The notes below the pieces were generated by a model, which saw only the letters and a list, made by a program, of their open reading frames with translations, did no database searches and had not been told where the DNA came from. DNA of 64,000 bases from Chenopodium formosanum (Eukaryota > Streptophyta > Magnoliopsida > Caryophyllales > Amaranthaceae), in NCBI GenBank assembly GCA_024500155.1, contig CM044858.1, positions 26,678,786 through 26,742,785 on the forward strand, written 5' to 3'. Below, piece after piece: positions 10,506-22,403 of this stretch (its first letter is position 1; each line of letters begins with the position of its first letter). A program made the translations under genes and the position numbers.

Positions 10506-12485
10506 GGTTTTAAAATGTTTTCACACAATGACACGACAATAACATGATTATTAAAACTAACAATTATATCAAAAACTATAAATAGATGAAGACTATCGAA
10601 TTTATTAAAACTTCCTTGCATACTAACAACAAGTTTATGAAAGCCTATAATCAAAGAATAACATAATACGAAGTAGTTGGTTCCTAGCTAATTCCCTTAA
10701 ATGAAAATCTCATAGATGCCACAACTACAAATATAAAAATTCAACTACAATACATCTTATGCTACTTGTGATGATTATGCCAAGAAAATTAAAGTTATAC
10801 ACCCTCGGTTTTTTTTAAAGGTAGGTTTTACAAGTGCACCAATTTTATTTTTGAAAGCCTTCTATGTAAACATACAGTCATACACAGCAATTAGATTCAC
10901 TTTGCATCACATGAGAATAAATCAAAGATACATATGCATACAAGTAAAAGACTTTGCAAAGTTCAGGTCTTATCTTCTAATAACTATCAGAAAGGTATGC
11001 ATAAAAGAAATCAGACAATACAACCTTAATATATACAGACCACCACCAACTTGTTTTCAACAGAAAGTCAACACTACCAATAAACCCATTTCACTAAAAA
11101 CGGATGGAGAAATAAAATAGAGCCCCATAGATTAGAAACAATGCTAAATTACAAGTTGAACATCTTCAAGGTTCAGCTTTAAAAGATGCCATCTTCATAA
11201 CAATGCTAATACCATTGAGCTGCATAGATTAGAAATAAAATAGAGCCGCATAGATTAGAAACAATGCTAATACCCAATCTAAAGTGAAAATAAGAAAGAT
11301 AAGGCTCAGCTTTAAAAGATGCCATCTTCATAACAAGTTGCCTAGGGAAGGCATTATGTACGACCAACTAGAGAAAGTTTAGGATATGTATCAAATGAAT
11401 GACATTCAGCAAGTTTCTTTCCTGCATACTACAGCAGCAAAGTCAAGTCAGAAAGCAACAAACAGGGCCCAATGAGTATTTTTTGGTGTGAATTGATCCA
11501 AACAGCAGAAAAACACAGACTACGACTGTGGCAAGCTCAGGCATACTTGAACTTGATGCACCTTTACAATTCTAAGCAAGAAGCCAAACCAATAATATAC
11601 AATCTTCATGCTGAATCATTTGGTTGATTAGTTCAGAAACTACTAAACCAGTCTGCATCCAAATAGCAGAAAATAAGTTGAGTAAACATGCAATTTTATA
11701 ACAAGAAAACATCTTGGCACAGACTAGGCTCTCGCTTAGGAGTAAAGTCTAAATCAAGGAGCATCATTGGCACTCAAACTCTGAGTAAATACCACAGATA
11801 ACATTCCACCAAAAGAAATCAAACCACAAATATTCAATAGATCATTCTTTTTCCGAATGGAGGTGATGATAACCTATGTTAATCAGACTCCTCATTTTAT
11901 CTCTATTGTCCATGTGACATCCTCGACACACCGATTGGATATGGATACTTGAGAACTAGACACTTAATTAAAGCTTAAAATAAGAAGGAAAAAAATATGC
12001 ATTAGCTAAGCTAGACACTTGGTCACTTGGATATACTAATGATCAAATCTTCAAACCTGAATATGCAATCAGTTATAATATCAAACATCCAGAACAATAC
12101 ACTTTGAGCACTTCATTTAGTTGCATAATATCAACACAATGTTGTCAACATACTGCAGAGTAATCATGTAGAAGGCCCTTCCTACAGAAGTATTACTGAT
12201 GATAGAAATACAACCATCAAATGATTGGCACTTTCGACAGTATGATATCGATGCAAGTACCAAAATGAAGAAAAACGAACACCAAATGACAGATACAGAT
12301 GAATAAATGGAAATCAGATAATATCTAAACATTAGAGTAGTGGAAAAGCAAAGACTAACGGAGAATATCAATACGAAAGGGAAGCTGCATTCCTTGGTGG
12401 TTCTTTAATGTAAGGAGTCGGGACTCCTTATTGCTAGGGAATGGTATGAAACTGGTGAGCAATAAAAGTGGGATGCAGAAATCAT
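10506..12485. other. AT-rich interval without recognised genes
   Basis: Only short chance frames. Around 11115-11340 there are small direct duplications: CATAGATTAGAAACAATGCT occurs at about 11128 and 11252, and TTTAAAAGATGCCATCTTCA at about 11178 and 11311. Part of this may be former 3' flank of the mTERF pseudogene that follows. Confidence 0.4.
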
Positions 12486-13558
12486 TCACTGCAGCAAAGG
12501 CAGGAGGAAGTACAAGGACAACACTGTCCTTTTTAGAACCTTTTCAAGTTCATCACTTGATAAATACAACACTTTGTTTAGTATCAACTTCACCCCATAC
12601 TGCCTGACAAGAGCACACCTGGTCTTAATCCTTTTTTCCAAACTGTAGCCAAAGAATACAAGGTCCCATGTATTTTGGTATCATGTTCTCTACCAAACTA
12701 TAAGTATACAAGGTCCCAAACCTTTTGACCATGGTCTTAAGATCCTCCAAACTATAGCCCTTCTCCAAGATAAATGCTGTAATAGGCCTGAAATTTCTTT
12801 CGATGCTTAGTCCAAAAGTCTGTGGTGATCTTACCAGAACAACAGCCACATCTATACCTAGCAAAGATAAATTCTTTACTGTTGGCCGCAAATTTTCCTC
12901 AACACTATATAGCTTATTATGTTGGGCCAATGGGACAGAATCTTGCCAACATCTTGTGCTGTGAGACCCATTTCATATAGGAAATCAACTGTTGACATTT
13001 ACTTTTGCCTGCTATACTTAAGAAGGGAGGGAAATCAATACATTAATTTTGCCCATTTTTCCTTGTCCAAACCCAAGCCCTCCAAGAAATTTATGGTGGT
13101 ACTAGGTTTTCAGAAAGACTTAATCCACATAATTGTGGTGTCTTACGAAGAATAATGGCTAATTTGAATTTCGGAATTCCAAGTTCAAGAAGGAACTCAA
13201 CCACGGGTCTGTCTTTTCCATCCAAACTGTAGTAAGCAAAAGCTGGGAATTTTCAAGTAATCTGCTGGATATCCTCAAGATCCATTCCAAGTTCAATAGC
13301 CTTAAGCTTCCGGGATTCACAAGTATCATCAGGCAGCTTTTTAGATTCCAAAATTACATTTGGAGAGATAGCCTCTGCTGTCACATTCTCGTTTATAGGC
13401 ATATTTGGAAAGATTTCCACGACATCAACCATATTACTTCCATGCTCTAGTTGCAGGTTTTCAAGGTAAGGAATGAGAGCATCTCTGATTTCCAGGGCTG
13501 TCAGCTCCCTATCTCCATTCTCCAAGGCTTCAAGCAAGTGTTCACCGGTGGCTTCCTA
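12486..13558 (-). pseudogene. mTERF family pseudogene, mTERF4-like
   Basis: Minus-strand frames give consecutive mTERF helical repeats: KAIELGMDLEDIQQIT, FPAFAYYSLDGK, RKTPQLCGLSLSENL (about 13260-13080), then YSVEENLRPTVKNLSLLGID, RSPQTFGLSIERNFRPIT and FGTLYTYSLVENMIPK (about 12910-12660), and finally FFGYSLEKRIKTR plus LVRQYGVKLILNKVLYL (about 12635-12550). The order and wording match plant mTERF4, an organellar RNA-metabolism protein needed in chloroplasts. Breaks: a stop after QQIT, stops and shifts around 13090-12930, loss of about 20 residues near 12640 and a late frameshift. The matched region shows no recognisable introns. The N-terminal transit peptide is missing. Confidence 0.8.
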
Positions 13559-14456
13559 GTTGACGGTAGGATGACCGACACTACTCCTTTGGTATTCTAT
13601 TATCTTCTTCTGAATTGGCAAATAATTTCCGAATTCCATGTTTGTTTTTTTATCAATACTAGTCTTATTTTCAATTTATTTATATAGTTATACTTAATCA
13701 GTTTATTGATGCCGAAAATTGAATACTAAAATTTTACCCTGATTTGATATTTTTGAATCTACTGTATATATTGTTGCTTGAATTTGATACGGAGTAATTC
13801 ATTTGGGGTTAATAACTTGATTTATGTGATCTGTGATAACTGACTGTGTGCTACTAAAGGTCTAGAGTACTAGTTTCTGTATTTTGTTGGCTTTGATAAT
13901 GTTTTAGGAATCGTTATTTTAATTTTGATTATTCAGAACTTAATTAGATGTTAGTGGCTTAGTGCATGCATGAACATTTATGTTAGGAGTATTTATACTC
14001 TTATTATTTATAGTCTTGGCTTTGATATGCAATGATTTTTGATAGTATGATATAAGTTTAAAACTTTAAATGTTTAATATAAGTTTAGTGGTTGGTAAAT
14101 TGCTTTGTTGTAACTTGGTTCACAGTCGGATACAGGATATTAATGTAGTTTTAATTTCCGTTCTAATATTTTTTAATTCATATGCTAGTTTAGTTTATTG
14201 TCACAAAATCCCTACATTATTGTACTTCTAGTAATTAGTGTGCTAACAATAGAGCAAGTTTGAGTTTGTTGCAAAGTTGAGTTTATTAGTTGAACATTAT
14301 ATTTCATACAGATAATTGCTTTTGAAATATAAAGTGTTTTAGCACATCTGAAAATTATGATTAATATAGATAATTGCTTTTGAGTCTGTAATGATTGAAC
14401 TTATTTGATTTTTTATTACAAGATCAATGATTGAACTTATTTGTTAAATTTTTTTT
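13559..14456. other. AT-rich DNA, nothing recognised
   Basis: Intron- or spacer-like A/T-rich sequence with many T runs; no protein or repeat identified. Confidence 0.4.
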
Positions 14457-15396
14457 GGAAAATTTGTCAAATAACACCTTTTATAACCCTTTTGTTGTCA
14501 AAAAACACCTTATAAATTTACTTTTTTGGTTAAAACACACCTCAAACCAGATTTTTTTTATCCTGAGAATACACCTTCCCCAGTTTTCACACCATTGACT
14601 TTGGTTTACTGGCGTTGACTCGTCACGTGAGGGTCACATTCTCGGAATACTCCTTTCTCTCTCCTCAAGCCACCACAACCACAAGCCTAGACAACCCTAG
14701 CCATCGACACCACCGCCTAGCCACCACTAGAACCACCTCTCAGTCGTGGACACCACCACCAATCAACTTATCAACCTAGCTAGCCACCATCACCGCCCAC
14801 CCAAATAACAAAAATCCACCCGAAAAATCGCATCTATTTTTCTCTCTCCTCCATTTTCACTCCCTCCTTAAGATCTTCAATTTTCTACAACTTTTCCTTA
14901 GATCCAACAATGGAGCAAGAATCCCCAACAAAAACCCACATTTTCACTCATTCTTTGCCGTGGATTGTTGCGCTGACATTGGAGGAGCAGAGGAATGAGG
15001 ATGGCCTAGCTGTTATGGATGAAGAAAGGGAGGGGGATTTTCAAGGTAGGTTTAGAGTGATTTGGGAGAGCCGTGGGTGGTGATGGCCGCTAGGTTGATG
15101 GGTGGTGGTGTCCACGGCTGAGAGGTGGTTCTAGTGGCGGCTAGGTGGTGGTGTTGGCGGATAAGGTTGGCTAACATGTGGTTGTGGTGGCTGTGAGGAG
15201 AGAGAAACGGGGTATTCTAAGCACGTTGCACTCACGTGAGGGGGTCTACGCTGTTAAACCAAAGTCAATGGCCTGAAATCGGGGTAAGGTGTGTTCTCGC
15301 AAAAAAAATCTGGTTATAATGTGTTTTAACAAAAAAATAAATAAAAAATTATAAGGTGTTTTTTCACAATAAAAGATGTTATTTGACAAATTTTCC
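14457..15396. mobile_element. MULE-B: Mutator-like element, 940 bp
   Basis: Left end GGAAAATTTGTCAAATAACA; right end is the inverted copy (TGTTATTTGACAAATTTTCC). The inverted repeats continue inward with AAGGTGT...TTTT phrases. Flanks ATTTTTTTT (14448-14456) and ATTTTTTTC (15397-15405) are a 9-bp duplication with one mismatch. The interior is a CCACC/GGTGG-rich near-palindrome (about 14670-14790 against 15070-15190) with no intact gene. It sits immediately 5' of the hAT transposase start. Confidence 0.8.
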
Positions 15397-15419
15397 ATTT
15401 TTTTCATCTGTAGGAGTGT

Positions 15420-16499
15420 ATGGAATTTGGAAGTAATGGGGAGATGGAAGACTCATCGGCTACGAGTCAAGCTCCTCCAATTCTAAGTCTTCCTCCCGAA
15501 CCTTGGGAGTATGACCCTTGTCCAATGACGGAAAATAATGACCCTTTTGAGCGACAAAATCAATCAAACCATCCTTTCAAAGATGCTAACGTTGCTGCCT
15601 CCTCTAGTAAAACATAAAAAAAAATTTAAAAAAAATAAAAAACAAGAAAAAGGCACTCTCCTCATTAGGAGCATTTTATAAAGAAGGATGGAGAAAATAA
15701 GGCTAAATGTATCTATTGTCATACATTTATTAGTTATGCATCACTTTTGGCATGAAGAACCACATATCGCGGTGTAAGGAATACCTCCCAAACATTGATC
15801 AAAATCAGAAACTATTGTCCCTTAGTTAACAAACTCTTGATGGGAGTCTTGTGGATCAAAAGAAAGGTCGACTTAAGTTATGGAAATTCAATCAAGAAGA
15901 TAGTAGGAAAGCTTCGGCAAAGATGGTGATTATGGATGAAATGTCTTTTAGAATGGTGGAGCATGAAGGTTTTCGCAACTTTATGAAGGCAACACAACCC
16001 TTTTTAATTATTCATTCTCAATGGACAATGACTAGAGATTGTTTTATGATTTGTTTGGATGAGAAAAAAAAGTTTGAAGAGATTTTTTAGCAAGTGCACT
16101 TCACGTATAAGTCTGACCACTGATACTTGGACTTCTTGCCAAAATATGAATTACATGTATTTAACCGCTCACTTTATTGATTAAAATTGGAAATTGCACA
16201 AAAAAAATATAAACTTTTGTATAATTTCTGGTGATTCTGGTGAAACAATTGGTAAATCTGTCCAAAAGTATTTACTTGAATGGGGTATTTCTAGAGTAAT
16301 GACTGTCATTGGAGACAATGCTAGTTCAAATGATGTTGGCATTCAATATTTGAAAAGGAGGTTTGAAAGTTAGAAGACTTTACTTTTGGGTGGTCGGTTT
16401 TTACACATGAGATGAGCTCACATATTAAGTTCAACCGTTAAAGAAGGATTGAAAGAAAGTGATGTGTTAATAAAAAGAATTCGTTGTGCTGTTAGGTAT
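15420..16499 (+). pseudogene. hAT transposase N-terminal half (BED zinc finger), broken
   Basis: ATG at 15420 follows a TAG splice-acceptor-like site. After a low-complexity leader, 15655-15770 encodes HFIKKDGENKAKCIYC and, after a frameshift, GMKNHISRCKEYLPN, which is a BED-type zinc finger (CxxC...HxxxxC). Then WKFNQEDSRKASAKMVIMDE, HEGFRNFMKATQP, and after 16090 TTDTWTS-like, VMTVIGDNASSNDVGIQYLK and HILSSTVKEGLKE are recognised blocks of plant Ac-like/RICESLEEPER hAT transposases. There are several stops and frameshifts. It is interrupted at about 16500 by an LTR-like insertion. Confidence 0.8.
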
Positions 16500-17835
16500 T
16501 GTAGACACCCATTTGTGTCTCCCAAAAACCAAACCCAGTGATGAATACCATTCGCGTTGAACCATAATCGAATGAGGTGAAAGTGTGAAGAGCCAAGTGT
16601 TGCGGTTTGTTTTTATTAAAATTTTTTCTCTTTGTTTTTGAAAACAACTCTATTTAATTAAAAATAGCCAATCTAGTTTAGTTTGGTCCATGACAAGGGC
16701 CCAAATATAGTGTAGTTGGATGGGGCTTGAAAAGAGCTTTCCAACGATATATTATAAGCCCAAGTCCAATGAATAATGAGGAAGTTATGGCCAAAATACT
16801 AAACTGGGCCCGGTTTGTTCTTTACATGCGGCTCAATGATCTAGAGGAGGGCCCAACGTTAATTATTATTCCTAAAATTATTAGGATTAATTATAATTTT
16901 GCTAGAACTCTCTAGAAGGTTCTTTTAAATTCTAATAGAGTTAGGATTGATAATTATATTTTGATGAATTTTATTTGAAATAAAATATTATTATTTTATT
17001 AAAATACGATTTTAGCTTCTGTACGGATTCCATAGATCAAATTTGGTTAAAGATTGGATTCCGCGTGGAAAGCGCGTACAAACCGTGGCGACAGACTCTG
17101 AGTGGTTTTGCGGCGACAACTTGTAGTTTTATTCCTTATCAAATTCTATGTTTTTCCGGACTATTTTTCTTATAAATAAGGTCCCAAAGCTCCGTTTTTA
17201 TTCATTCACAATCACCCAATTCTCTCTATTCTCTCTTGAGCAATACATGCTTTCTTTCTCCCTCTTTCTAAATTAGCTTTTTACAAATACAATTCCGCAC
17301 ACACAAGATTGTGAAACACCTAGCCAAGTTCGAAGTTGCCTTCGCCCTAGACGTGAAAGGTTGATAATTTCCGAGGGTTTTGTCCCAAATCCAGTCTAAA
17401 CTTTATTTCTCTTTCTTTCAATTATTTAATTTAATTCTTTAATTTTATTATTTTCATTGAAGTTTACTAACACGTGTATTTTGTTATTAGAAAGAGGTAC
17501 AAGGCATCAAAGTATGTAATCTTATTGCTTTATGCTTATAGAAAGCATGCTTATATTGTTTTAATTCCTAGTATCATGTTAGATGTTTTTATTGCTTTCT
17601 AGAATCATGTTTAGGGTGCCTCTTATTATTTCTAATATTATATATCATGTTAGGTTTAAAGCTTTAATCTTTATAGCGTAGTGACATGCTAGGGTTTGTT
17701 ATTAATCTTGTTAGTATCATGTCTAAGATCTTGCTATTATTAAGCTTTATTATTAACATGATTTTGGTTTTAATTATTATGATTATTATGTTACTTGATT
17801 TATATTTATTGTTATTGCTTGATCACGCCTTTTAT
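16500..17835 (+). mobile_element. LTR-like insertion within the hAT transposase gene
   Basis: hAT coding similarity stops after RIRCAVRYC and resumes at DTRWISTYLMLEGAL near 17844. The insert begins TGTAGACACCCATTTG, a start typical of plant gypsy LTRs, and contains a TATAAATAAGG promoter-like site (about 17171), followed by a leader of CTCTCT-rich DNA. No coding domains, so probably a solo LTR. The right end and target duplication could not be fixed. Confidence 0.45.
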
Positions 17836-18769
17836 GCATGTGGATACTAGATGGATTTCCACTTATTTAATGTTGGAAGGTGCTTTGGCATATCGTAGGG
17901 CTTTTGATTTTCTTGAATGGTCTGAGGGTGGTAAATTCAGGTTTGAGTTAAATAAGTCATATGGTGTGCCTTAATCTAGTGATTAGGATCGTGTTGCCTC
18001 TTTTCTTCCTTTGCTTAAAATATTCTATGATGCTACTCTACGAGTTTCCGGCTCATTATATATCACCTCTAATGTGTTTTTACAAGAACTTGTTGGGATT
18101 AGTGTGATAATCAAGAAAAAAGTTTTGAGTAGTGATGTGGGGGTGAGTTTAATGGGAGGATATGATAATGTGAATCTCTTGTTGTATATTGCCCTCATTC
18201 TTGATCCTAGGCGGAAAATGGGATATACTAAATGGGAAATTAATCAACGGTGCTAAAGTGATGCAGACTCTGAACGACATGAACCCTCTAAATGAGTCCA
18301 TTCCCTCAAAAAAAAAAAAAAATCTGATTTTCCGGAGGAAGTAGAAGATATGGACTCTAATGTAGATGTTGCAAAATTAGAGTTTGAAAAGGATGTGGGT
18401 TCAAGTGTTGGAGTACAAGGGAAAAATGAGTTGGCCAAGTATTTAAAAGTTGATAGAGAAGTTAATCTTGACGGAAAGAGCTTTGATTGTTTGGGGTGGT
18501 GGAAAAAATATGGTGAAAGGTACCCAACAATAGCTCTCATGGCTAAAGATGTACTTGCCATTCCTGTGTCAGCAGTTGCTTCCGAATCAGCTTTTAGTAC
18601 CGGTGGTAGAGTGATTGATTCGTTTCGCAATTCTCTTTCAACTAAGATGGTTGAAGCTTTGATTTGTGCACAAGATTGGTTACATACATCTCTTACACTT
18701 GAGGAGAGACTTGAAGATATTGAAAAAATTAAATCCGGTAACATTAAAATATTTTCTCTTTTTTTCTAA
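17836..18769 (+). pseudogene. hAT transposase C-terminal half with dimerisation domain
   Basis: Reads DTRWISTYLMLEGALAYRRA, then a frame with ALILDPRRKMGY (18011-18256), and 18350-18769 with ELAKYLKVDREV, WWKKYGERYPTIALMAKDVL and SAVASESAFSTGGRVIDSFR: the hAT C-terminal dimerisation (hATC) signature. The ORF at 18350 is open to its stop at 18767-18769, but upstream frames are broken by stops and an A-run frameshift at 18307-18319. Together with 15420-16499 this is one decayed autonomous hAT transposase. No clear hAT terminal repeats were found around it. Confidence 0.85.
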
Positions 18770-18997
18770 TCTGATTATCTTCCTGCCAATTATTCCTTAC
18801 ATTTTTTAAAAAGAAATGTTACCGCTTGGTGAGATCAATCCCTCTTTGTTGATGATGATTAGGGGCAACAACAAGCATGAAGGATAAAAGGATGATTGTG
18901 ATTGATGTCAAGAAAACGTCCTTTGTATTATGTTTTTTAAGGGCTTTAACCAATTCTAATTTCTTTCAAAAAAAAAAAAAAAAAATCAATTCTAAAT
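18770..18997 (+). other. 3' flank of the hAT gene ending in an A-run
   Basis: AT-rich sequence ending in a 17-base A run (18969-18985), separated by a short TCAATTCTAAATTGA palindrome from the T run that opens the next element. The A run could be a retroposon tail, but nothing upstream identifies one. Confidence 0.3.
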
Positions 18998-20440
18998 TGA
19001 TTTTTTTTTTTTTACAATGATCAACTCATTATATAAATAAAGGAATAATTACTACCTAAAAGAGCTAAGCAAACCCCCACATAGGGGTTGCAACCAACTA
19101 TTACAGGAAGAACGAAGAGAACTAAATACTTTAAAAGTCGTGTAGCATTATAGCAACAGCCGCGGAGCCTGTATAACCACGAGGATCGTACCACATCCAT
19201 ATTGTAGTCCAAGAGAAGACAAATGAGCTGAAATAGTTGAGATGGACCAAGAGCACAGGACATAACCATTGAAGGAACCCAAAACTGGCACTGACACTGA
19301 AAATTGAGAGCACCTTGTTGTTGAAGAACAAACCTTTCACACCATTCCACTCCTAGGGGTTGAAAAGTATAGCATCCTAGGAGTCTAGGAACATAACCAA
19401 TAGAGTCGTATGCTTTAACGTCTCTATAATGAGAAACCGTGCATCCAAATGCAGGTTTTGTTCTTGCAATTTTACCCACAAAAAATGCAAGAAAATGGAG
19501 GACTTTGCTTACCCCAAACACTAAAGATGGGGAGCCTCCTTCAAGATTTTGATTAACAGTGATGACCGACTTTGTCATCACCAAGACTAACAAAGGGATT
19601 ATAGCAATTGTAAGAATGCCCAAATCATCCCACAACCAAACAACAAGAGTAGCATACCCAACTTGTCCTTCTCCTGCAAACTCCAAATGCAAACTTCACC
19701 CCCGGAAAACAAATAGAACAACCAGGGGAACATAACCCCATCCCGACAAAGCTACCGGAAGGACCACCAACCCAACCAACAAAGGATTGATTAACCTAAC
19801 AATCCTTAAAACCGACCAACAAGGCTCCAAAGATAACGACACTTTGTTAATTTCCTAAACTAGAACAACTCTATGGAACTCTAACTCATGATCAAACAAA
19901 GAAAGAGAATTATTTAAGAACAAAAACCCAATCAACACGACAAGCAACTTAAACAAAAGCAACATAATTAAACTAAAGCAAAACCATAAACAATTAAAAG
20001 GAAAAAAAACACAAACTGATAGAAAACAGAGGAAAACAACGAACGGCTGATCAAACCTCGCCGGCAGGAACCCAAGCCAGCACCAAGAACAATCGTCAAC
20101 AGCAACCCAAAGAACCCCTCACTACACCTAACCTTGGATGCCCGAGTAAACCCTACCCTTAACTTCACCTTTACCGTCGAGAATTAATTTACGAAATTCC
20201 TTTCGACGGCGTCGATAAGACTAGCCTTTGGTTCTTAATTTGTTGAAGGAAGCCGCAAACTTGACGATGAACCCAATAAAATAATACCACTGAAGAGGAC
20301 CTCTGAATGAGCAAAAAAGAAAATTTAAAAAAACTAAAAAGGAAACAAAGGAAAAGCGCCAGTCGCCGGCGAGCAGGGGCTGAAATAAGGTGGAGGCGGT
20401 GGGACGGTGGAGGATAAGATTGGGGGTTAGAGAGAGAAAA
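18998..20440 (-). mobile_element. Minus-strand poly(A) retroposon of unknown family
   Basis: On the minus strand the sequence starts GC-rich (about 20440-20350, CACCGTCCCACCGCC), continues through T-rich leader and ends ...ATAATGAGTTGATCATTGTA followed by a poly(A) tail (T run about 19001-19014 on plus). It carries one long frame (19021-19692) and a 66-residue frame (19968-20168). No RT, endonuclease or RNase H was seen, so it is either a non-autonomous LINE derivative or a retroposed transcript. Confidence 0.45.
19021..19692 (-). CDS. Unrecognised 223-residue hydrophobic ORF in the retroposon
   Basis: I do not recognise this protein. It is rich in Leu, Val and Cys, with hydrophobic stretches near residues 18-42 (VVWLWDDLGILTIAIIPLLV), 60-72 and 190-215 that could be membrane segments. 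It starts at an ATG on the minus strand and ends at a stop just before the element's poly(A) tail, so it would be the 3'-terminal ORF of the transcript. No catalytic motif is visible. A chance frame in moderately GC-rich DNA is possible. Confidence 0.25.
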   Translation of the reverse strand: MHLEFAGEGQVGYATLVVWLWDDLGILTIAIIPLLVLVMTKSVITVNQNLEGGSPSLVFGVSKVLHFLAFFVGKIARTKPAFGCTVSHYRDVKAYDSIGYVPRLLGCYTFQPLGVEWCERFVLQQQGALNFQCQCQFWVPSMVMSCALGPSQLFQLICLLLDYNMDVVRSSWLYRLRGCCYNATRLLKYLVLFVLPVIVGCNPYVGVCLALLGSNYSFIYIMS

Positions 20441-20460
20441 GGTCGAGAGAATTTTTTTTT

Positions 20461-21602
20461 GGAAAAATTGCCCGGAATAATCCCACCTTTGGGCCGTCCG
20501 CTAAAAATAATCCCACCTTTGGATTATTTTTAAATAATCCGAATTTTATACCCAATCTGCTCAAAATGGTCCCGGGTGACCAGTAACCGATTAAAGAGGT
20601 AATTTTTTTTTTAATTAAGTTTGATTTACACGTGTAAAAACTTGATTTTTCCAAAATTTTAAAAAAATAATTAAAAAAAAAGTAAAAGCAAATAAAAAAA
20701 ACAAAAAAAAAAAAAACCACCACCTAAGCCACACCCAGCCACCACCATCCCCACCACCCCCACAACCCCCTCCCCCCCAAACCCAGTACCACCCCACCTA
20801 GATCGGAAACCACCACTTCACCTAGACCCGAATCCACTGCCGCCAAATCCATATCCCAACCCAACCCAACACCAAAATTTTGTTTGAATATCGAAACCAT
20901 TAAACCAGACCCTAGGAAACGGGTTAGGGAGGTCGGTGCGACCGGAATTTAGGTCAGGACGACGCGGGCGCACGACCGTAAAAGGGATGGGAATGGGGAG
21001 GGGGCTGGGATCGATCGTGATAGGACCAGGGTTGTTGGTCGATGAAGGTTGTTGGTGGTTCAGCAATTGGTGGAAAAGGGTAGGGGAGGCACCGTGCAAG
21101 GACGCTCGACGCGGCTGAATTCGGGAAAGGGGAAGGTTGACGCGGCCGAAAAAGGGTGAAAGAGGTGGCAGGGGATGTCGGAAAATACATGGGGCTGGTT
21201 GCGAGGCCGGAATAGGGTGGAAGAGGGGGCAGGGGAAGTCGGAAAAGCCGGGATTGGTGGCTGGGAAAGTCGGCGTGCCGGGAACGGTAGCTGGGGAGGT
21301 CTGCGCGCCGGGAACGATGGCTGGGAAAGTCGCGGCCGCGGGAACGGTGGCTGGGAAGGTGGTTTGGCTGTGGGTAGTTTAAATATTATTAACTTTTTTT
21401 TTTAACTTTTTTTTTAATTTTATTATTTGGATTAATCAGGTGTCGACACGTGTCAAGTAACTTGCTAAAGCAAGTTAAGTAACCGGTTGGGACCAATAAA
21501 AAAGATCAGGGGGTAAAGGTGGGATTATTAAAAAAATAATCCAAAGGTGGGATTATTTTCAGCGGACGGGCAAAAGGTCGGATTATTGCGGGCAATTTTT
21601 CC
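20461..21602. mobile_element. MULE-C: Mutator-like element, 1142 bp, GC-rich cargo
   Basis: Left GGAAAAATTGCCCGGAATAA; the right end inverted reads GGAAAAATTGCCCGCAATAA. Inward, both arms repeat AATAATCCCACCTTTG, once directly and once inverted around the GTCCGCT block. It is flanked by T9 on both sides (20452-20460, 21603-21611), compatible with a 9-bp duplication. The interior is GC-rich (CCACC and GGTGGCTGGGAA-type tandem units at 21250-21365) with long overlapping frames on both strands and no recognisable protein. Confidence 0.75.
21250..21365 (+). repeat. GC-rich about 30-bp tandem repeat inside MULE-C
   Basis: Imperfect repeats of a unit like GGTGGCTGGGAAAGTCGGCG followed by GCCGGGAAC occur about four times. 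This explains the long open frames on both strands here. Confidence 0.6.
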
Positions 21603-21716
21603 TTTTTTTTTTATTCTAATTTGATTGTTTAATTATGGATTGTAATAGACAATTGTTAGATTTTATTTGGATGAGGAACTTTGTTTTTTTATGTATTGTA
21701 CGATTGAAACTTATCA

Positions 21717-22278
21717 ACCTGGCAATCTTGAACCAGACCTGATGACCCGACCCATGACCCGAAATCGGCCCGAAACTAGTGACCCAAAATTGACCCAAAC
21801 CCGAATTAACCCGACCCGAAGTGGAACTGACCCGACCTGAAACCCGAAATGACCCGACCTGAGATGACCCGACCCGAAGTTGACCTAATACCCGAAATGA
21901 CCCAAAGTTGACCCGACCTTTAATTGAACTAATTGACCCAAATACACTCGAAACCCAAATTAACCTGAACCAAAATTATCTTATACTTGAAATGACCAGA
22001 ATCTACTCAAGCTAAAGACTTGACCTTAGCAAACCGAAATTGAAAAAAACTGCAATCAAATTGACTTAATTTTTTTTATTAATTTGTAATGTGTAACATT
22101 GTAATTAATTTACATATTTTGAGCATTACTTTTATCGATTTCTTCAGCCTTTTATCTCTATAAGTTATTAAAAATTCATAAAAAGATTGAAAGTTGGACC
22201 CGAAAATTAACCTGACCTTTTGACTCGAACTTGACCTGACCCGAAATGACCCGACCTGAATGACTCATTTGCTAGGTC
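21717..22278. mobile_element. GACCCGAA-repeat element, copy 1
   Basis: Starts ACCTGGCAATCTTGAACCAG and ends GACTCATTTGCTAGGTCC, whose inverse GGACCTAGCAAATG partly matches the start. The interior is dominated by GACCCGAAATGACCCGACC-like units at both sides with an AT-rich centre. The layout is the same as the copy at 36819-37496. Probably a non-autonomous DNA transposon; no duplication found for this copy. Confidence 0.55.
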
Positions 22279-22403
22279 CAGGTAGTATGATTGTATGTTT
22301 TGTATCAGGTTGTACTTTTTTTTTATTATGGACTTATGTTAGTTATCATCATACATTTTTAATTTATTATTAATTTTATAGGGTTAGCGTTTCTATTTTT
22401 ATA

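Noticed and set aside
10851..11120. 89-residue frame
   Set aside because: No recognisable composition, start context or splice structure; AT-rich chance frame.
12117..12371. 84-residue hydrophobic minus-strand frame
   Set aside because: Downstream of the mTERF pseudogene, no homology recognised, composition of AT-rich noise.
20427..21405. Several overlapping open frames on both strands
   Set aside because: They lie in GC-rich tandem-repeat cargo of MULE-C, have low-complexity Gly/Pro composition and no homology I recognise.
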